The notes under the pieces: generated by a model | Seen by the model: the letters and a program-made list of their open reading frames with translations, nothing else | Told to the model about the DNA's origin: nothing | The model's database searches: none | Shown: piece by piece, positions 61,212-64,000 of the stretch | How positions within the stretch are numbered: the stretch's first letter is position 1 | Layout: each line of letters begins with the position of its first letter | Assembly: GCA_938005465.1 (NCBI GenBank) | Contig: CALLNU010000021.1 | Span: forward strand, 1-64,000 | Direction of reading: 5' to 3' | Length of the DNA: 64,000 bases | From: an uncultured Collinsella sp. | GTDB lineage: Bacteria > Actinomycetota > Coriobacteriia > Coriobacteriales > Coriobacteriaceae | Translations under genes and position numbers: made by a program

Positions 61212-62411
61212 CTAGAGCTTGTGGTGGCGCTCTTCTTTGCGCTCCTCGGCTGCCTGCTCCTCCTGCTTAAAGGCGGGGTCGTCGGGGGTGACGAGCTCGT
61301 CCTCGTGCGTGCGCTTGTTGTAATGGTGGCGCAGCACGGGCTCAAACAGATGTAGATGCTTGGCAAAGGCCGCCGAGCCAATGGCGAGCACGGTAAAGAT
61401 GAGCACGCGCATGGGCACCTCGACCTGGTTAATCGCGGCGGCGCCGGCCGAAAGCATGATGCACCAGGCATAGATGAGCAGCACGGCCTGTTTTTGGTTG
61501 TAGCCTTCTTGGATCAGGCGGTGGTGGATGTGGCCCTTGTCGGCCTGCCCGATGCTAATGTGGGCGCGCTTGCGGCGCACAATGGCGCTAAACGTGTCGA
61601 TGATGGGCACGCCGGCAACGATGAGCGGGATGATAAGCGAGGTGAGTGCGGCGGTGCGGCTCACGTTGAGCAGCGAGATGGAGCCCAGCGCAAAGCCCAG
61701 CAGCAGCGACCCCGAGTCGCCCAAGAAGATACTTGCGGGGTTGAAGTTGTAGTGCAAAAAGGCTAGACAGGCGCCAAAGAGCGCAATAGAGAGCGCGGCG
61801 GCGTCGATGCGGCCCGAGAGCACGGCCATCGAGAACATGGTGAATGACGCGATGCCGCAGATGCCCGTGGCCAAGCCGTCGAGGCCGTCGATGAGGTTAA
61901 TGATGTTGGTGAATGCCACCAGATAGATCACGGTGATGGGGTAGGCGAGCCATCCGAGCATGATTTCGCCGGGGGCAAACGGGTTGACGATGACGCCGAT
62001 TTTTAGGCCGCCGATACAGGCGATAAGCGCGGCGAGGACTTGTCCGGCCAGCTTTTGCTTGGGCTTGAGCTGGAAGACGTCGTCGATAGCGCCGGTCGCA
62101 AAGATGACGGTAAAGGAGAGCGCCAGCATGGGATAGCTAATGTGAAGGCGCGGGTGCGGCACCAGGACGGGTGGCCAGCCTAGGTACCAGGTGCCTAGGA
62201 TTTGCACAATGCAGGCAACGACCAGGCCCAAAAACACCGCCGCTCCGCCCAAACGTGGGATGGGCTTGGTGTTGATGCGGCGCTTAGAAGGATAGTCGAC
62301 GGCATCGAGCTTAATTGCCAAGCGCTTGACCAGGGGCACCGCGAGGAAGGTCGTGATAAAGGCCGCCGCTGCCACGCATAGGTACGGTATGTAGCTCGGG
62401 GATGAAGCCAT
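61212..62411 (-). CDS. Undecaprenyl-phosphate N-acetylhexosamine-1-phosphate transferase (WecA/MraY family)
   Basis: 399 residues, about eleven membrane helices. RRINTKPIPRLGGAAVFLG, DDVFQLKPKQKLAGQ, NIINLIDGLDGLATG and FLGDSGSLLLGFALG are the family's motifs, with the catalytic and Mg-binding aspartates. The last 50 residues are hydrophilic and basic. It starts lipid-linked glycan synthesis for wall polymer or polysaccharide on the inner face of the membrane. ATG 62411 has no clear ribosome site; TTG 62429 is an alternative. Confidence 0.88.
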   Translation of the reverse strand: MASSPSYIPYLCVAAAAFITTFLAVPLVKRLAIKLDAVDYPSKRRINTKPIPRLGGAAVFLGLVVACIVQILGTWYLGWPPVLVPHPRLHISYPMLALSFTVIFATGAIDDVFQLKPKQKLAGQVLAALIACIGGLKIGVIVNPFAPGEIMLGWLAYPITVIYLVAFTNIINLIDGLDGLATGICGIASFTMFSMAVLSGRIDAAALSIALFGACLAFLHYNFNPASIFLGDSGSLLLGFALGSISLLNVSRTAALTSLIIPLIVAGVPIIDTFSAIVRRKRAHISIGQADKGHIHHRLIQEGYNQKQAVLLIYAWCIMLSAGAAAINQVEVPMRVLIFTVLAIGSAAFAKHLHLFEPVLRHHYNKRTHEDELVTPDDPAFKQEEQAAEERKEERHHKL

Positions 62412-62617
62412 GAATCTAAAAACCGCCAAGCGTCGAAGGAAAAGGTCAGAAGAACGCCATGCGCAAAGGGCATAGCCGAACCATAATACTCGACCAAGGG
62501 GGGTGCATGGAATTGCACGCAGCGATAATCACGCGCTTACCAGATATTGGGATGTTGTCGATGGCTTGTCGGGATGCCGGCGGGGATCCATATGGACTGT
62601 AATGGTGATTTTCGGCA

Positions 62618-62788
62618 AAAGAAAACCACCCCCCACGTTACGAAAATGAACCCACCTAAAACAGGTGGGTGCCCTCATCGACTGTTCCAGCGTCCTTAAC
62701 AACGAAGGATACCTGTACTAGGTACGACTGTGTGGGCTCCCTAAATAAACGCGACGGTTCACCCAGTTGCTCCGCGGGGGGCGGAATA
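62618..62788 (-). ncRNA. ssrS: Probable 6S RNA
   Basis: About 170 nt on the minus strand. The two ends form a long closing stem (TTCCGCCCCCCGCG at 62787-62774 with CGTGGGGGGTGG at 62636-62625, G-U pairs included). A large central region with unpaired arms holds a small hairpin CCTTCGTTGTTAAGG and, on its 3' side, ACCCACC-TGTTTTA-GGTGGGT. The 3' end runs into TTTTCTTTT. TATGAT (62799-62794) is a good -10. This closing stem, bubble and 3'-side hairpin are the 6S RNA layout. No covariance search was possible. Confidence 0.6.
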
Positions 62789-62936
62789 CCTACATCATAA
62801 AGCGGCACTTTATCGATTCCAGTCTTGACATTACAAAAATCGTGTCGGACGATTACGGCGCCTTGGGCTCGAGCCGTCTGTGGGGTTGATCCCTTTACGT
62901 TTGAGCTGCTGAATCGTTGTTTTGGAGCATGGTTTT

Positions 62937-63875
62937 ATGCCGACGTCGTTGACCGAACTTTTTTCGCCCGCCTGCCATTTGTGTCCGCGCCGTTGCGGTG
63001 CGGCGCGCGATGAGGGCGCGCACGGCGTCTGCGGTGCTAACGACACGCTCAAGGTGGCCCGCGCCGCGCTTCATATATGGGAGGAGCCGCCTATCTCGGG
63101 CGAGGCCGGTTCGGGCACGATCTTCTTTAGCGGCTGCTCGCTCAAATGTATCTACTGCCAGAACCACGAGATCTCGACCGGCAATTTTGGCCTTGAGATT
63201 TCGCCTGAGCGCCTGGTCGAGATTATGCTGGAACTGCAGGACCAGGGTGCCAACAACATCAATTTGGTGACGGCGACGCACTATGCGCACCTGTTGCCTG
63301 CCGCGATTGCCGCGGCACGGGCGCGCGGACTGGTTATCCCAATCGTCTACAACACGAGTGGTTACGAGCGCGCGAGTGCCGTGGCGGCGCTGGGCGACCT
63401 GGTCGATGTGTGGCTCACCGACTTTAAATATGCCGATGCCGGGCTTGCGCAGTCGCTCTCCCATATAAAGGATTACCCGCGTGTGGCCGTGTCGGGTCTG
63501 GCCCAGATGGCGCGCGAGATCGAGCGCCGCGGGGGAGAGTTGGTGGACGAGGACGGGCTTATGAAGCGTGGCATGATCGTGCGTCACCTGGTGCTTCCGG
63601 GGCATGCAGACGATTCGTGTCGCGTGCTGGACCTGGTGTGGCAGACGGTGGGCGACGTGCCGATCTCGGTTATGAACCAGTACACGCCCAATGCGCTCAT
63701 GCGCGAGCAGGGCGGCGACCTGGCACGCGCCGTGACGCGTGAGGAGTACGAGCAGGTGCTCGACCATGCCGACGACCTGGGTTTTACGACGATGTTCTGG
63801 CAAGAGGGCGGCGCGGTAGACGAGAGCTTCACCCCGGCCTTCGACACCACCGGTGTTCTTACCAGCGCAAAGTAG
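62937..63875 (+). CDS. Radical SAM protein (AmmeMemoRadiSam/pyruvate-formate-lyase-activase-like)
   Basis: 312 residues. FFSGCSLKCIYCQNHEIS holds the Cx3Cx2C cluster-binding motif, with the YCQN typical of this subgroup. An N-terminal CHLCPRRCGAARDEG...CG adds a second Cys set. The TIM-barrel follows (INLVTATHYAHLLP, VYNTSGYE, VWLTDFKYAD, VRHLVLPGH). The members' substrate is unknown. ATG 62937 follows GGAG with 10-nt spacing. Confidence 0.9.
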   Translation: MPTSLTELFSPACHLCPRRCGAARDEGAHGVCGANDTLKVARAALHIWEEPPISGEAGSGTIFFSGCSLKCIYCQNHEISTGNFGLEISPERLVEIMLELQDQGANNINLVTATHYAHLLPAAIAAARARGLVIPIVYNTSGYERASAVAALGDLVDVWLTDFKYADAGLAQSLSHIKDYPRVAVSGLAQMAREIERRGGELVDEDGLMKRGMIVRHLVLPGHADDSCRVLDLVWQTVGDVPISVMNQYTPNALMREQGGDLARAVTREEYEQVLDHADDLGFTTMFWQEGGAVDESFTPAFDTTGVLTSAK

Positions 63876-63884
63876 TGCGTTCGT

Positions 63885-63920
63885 CGATGATTTTTCTGGG
63901 ACGGGGATAAAAAATCATCG
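63885..63920. terminator. AT-rich hairpin after the radical SAM gene
   Basis: CGATGATTTTT and AAAAAATCATCG arms around CTGGGACGGGGAT, usable as a weak bidirectional terminator. Confidence 0.6.
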
Positions 63921-64000
63921 AGCGGATCGCTTGTTCGAAAAGTTGCCAAAATAGCCGCGCCCCAAAAAGACTGGTTATTGGGCGTTGACAGTTGGCGAGT

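Overview
The window is high-GC bacterial DNA with Shine-Dalgarno-led genes. It most resembles a gut Actinomycetota of the class Coriobacteriia, Collinsella-like. This is inferred from base composition, gene content and repeated intergenic hairpins; no 16S or other marker gene is present.

Layout. Positions 1-4133 are scarred: the 3' half of a T-box leader, a GH95 glycosidase fused in frame to the tail of an IS256-type transposase, and an archaeo-eukaryotic primase/helicase (TOTE-type) gene cut off by the same IS end. Positions 4442-14409 are mostly housekeeping: DegV, a HAD phosphatase, a PepV-like dipeptidase, the phosphate operon pstSCAB, an ABC-F ATPase and a Cof-type HAD. Positions 14592-23415 are rich in metal homeostasis: a DtxR/MntR-type repressor, a zinc/cadmium P-type ATPase with a separate HMA metallochaperone and an ArsR/SmtB repressor with palindromic operators, and a His-rich putative manganese or heavy-metal exporter. 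Positions 23651-30207 hold a nitroreductase, twin histidine phosphatases, an M20 peptidase and the serine genes serA and serC.

The centre (30339-48293) is a defence island. It carries a type 1 BREX operon in the order brxA-brxB-brxC-pglX-pglZ-brxL, with two striking features. First, a run of ten G sits at the start of brxA, between a well-placed upstream GTG/SD and the BrxA body, in the wrong frame; nine or twelve G would restore a longer BrxA, so it looks like a phase-variation switch. Second, pglX is split into an 828-codon methyltransferase part and a 322-codon C-terminal part by a low-GC cassette carrying a HEPN-type protein with an RNSLAH motif. Two unknown genes follow brxL; the first has an in-frame TGA followed by 41 more open codons. 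A DUF3800 gene faces them, and upstream of it lie three copies of a promoter-hairpin-terminator unit that look like about 55-nt small RNA genes. One of these can pair perfectly over 9 nt with the DUF3800 ribosome binding site.

From 48307 to the end the content is mostly housekeeping: a CPA1 antiporter, a metallophosphatase, a polysaccharide flippase, L-lactate permease, ATP-type PEP carboxykinase, a B3/B4 domain protein, MarR, a second DegV, an alkyltransferase-like protein, trpS, a WecA/MraY-like transferase, a probable 6S RNA gene and an AmmeMemoRadiSam-type radical SAM enzyme. Several palindromic intergenic repeat families are scattered throughout. No tRNA, rRNA or CRISPR array was found.
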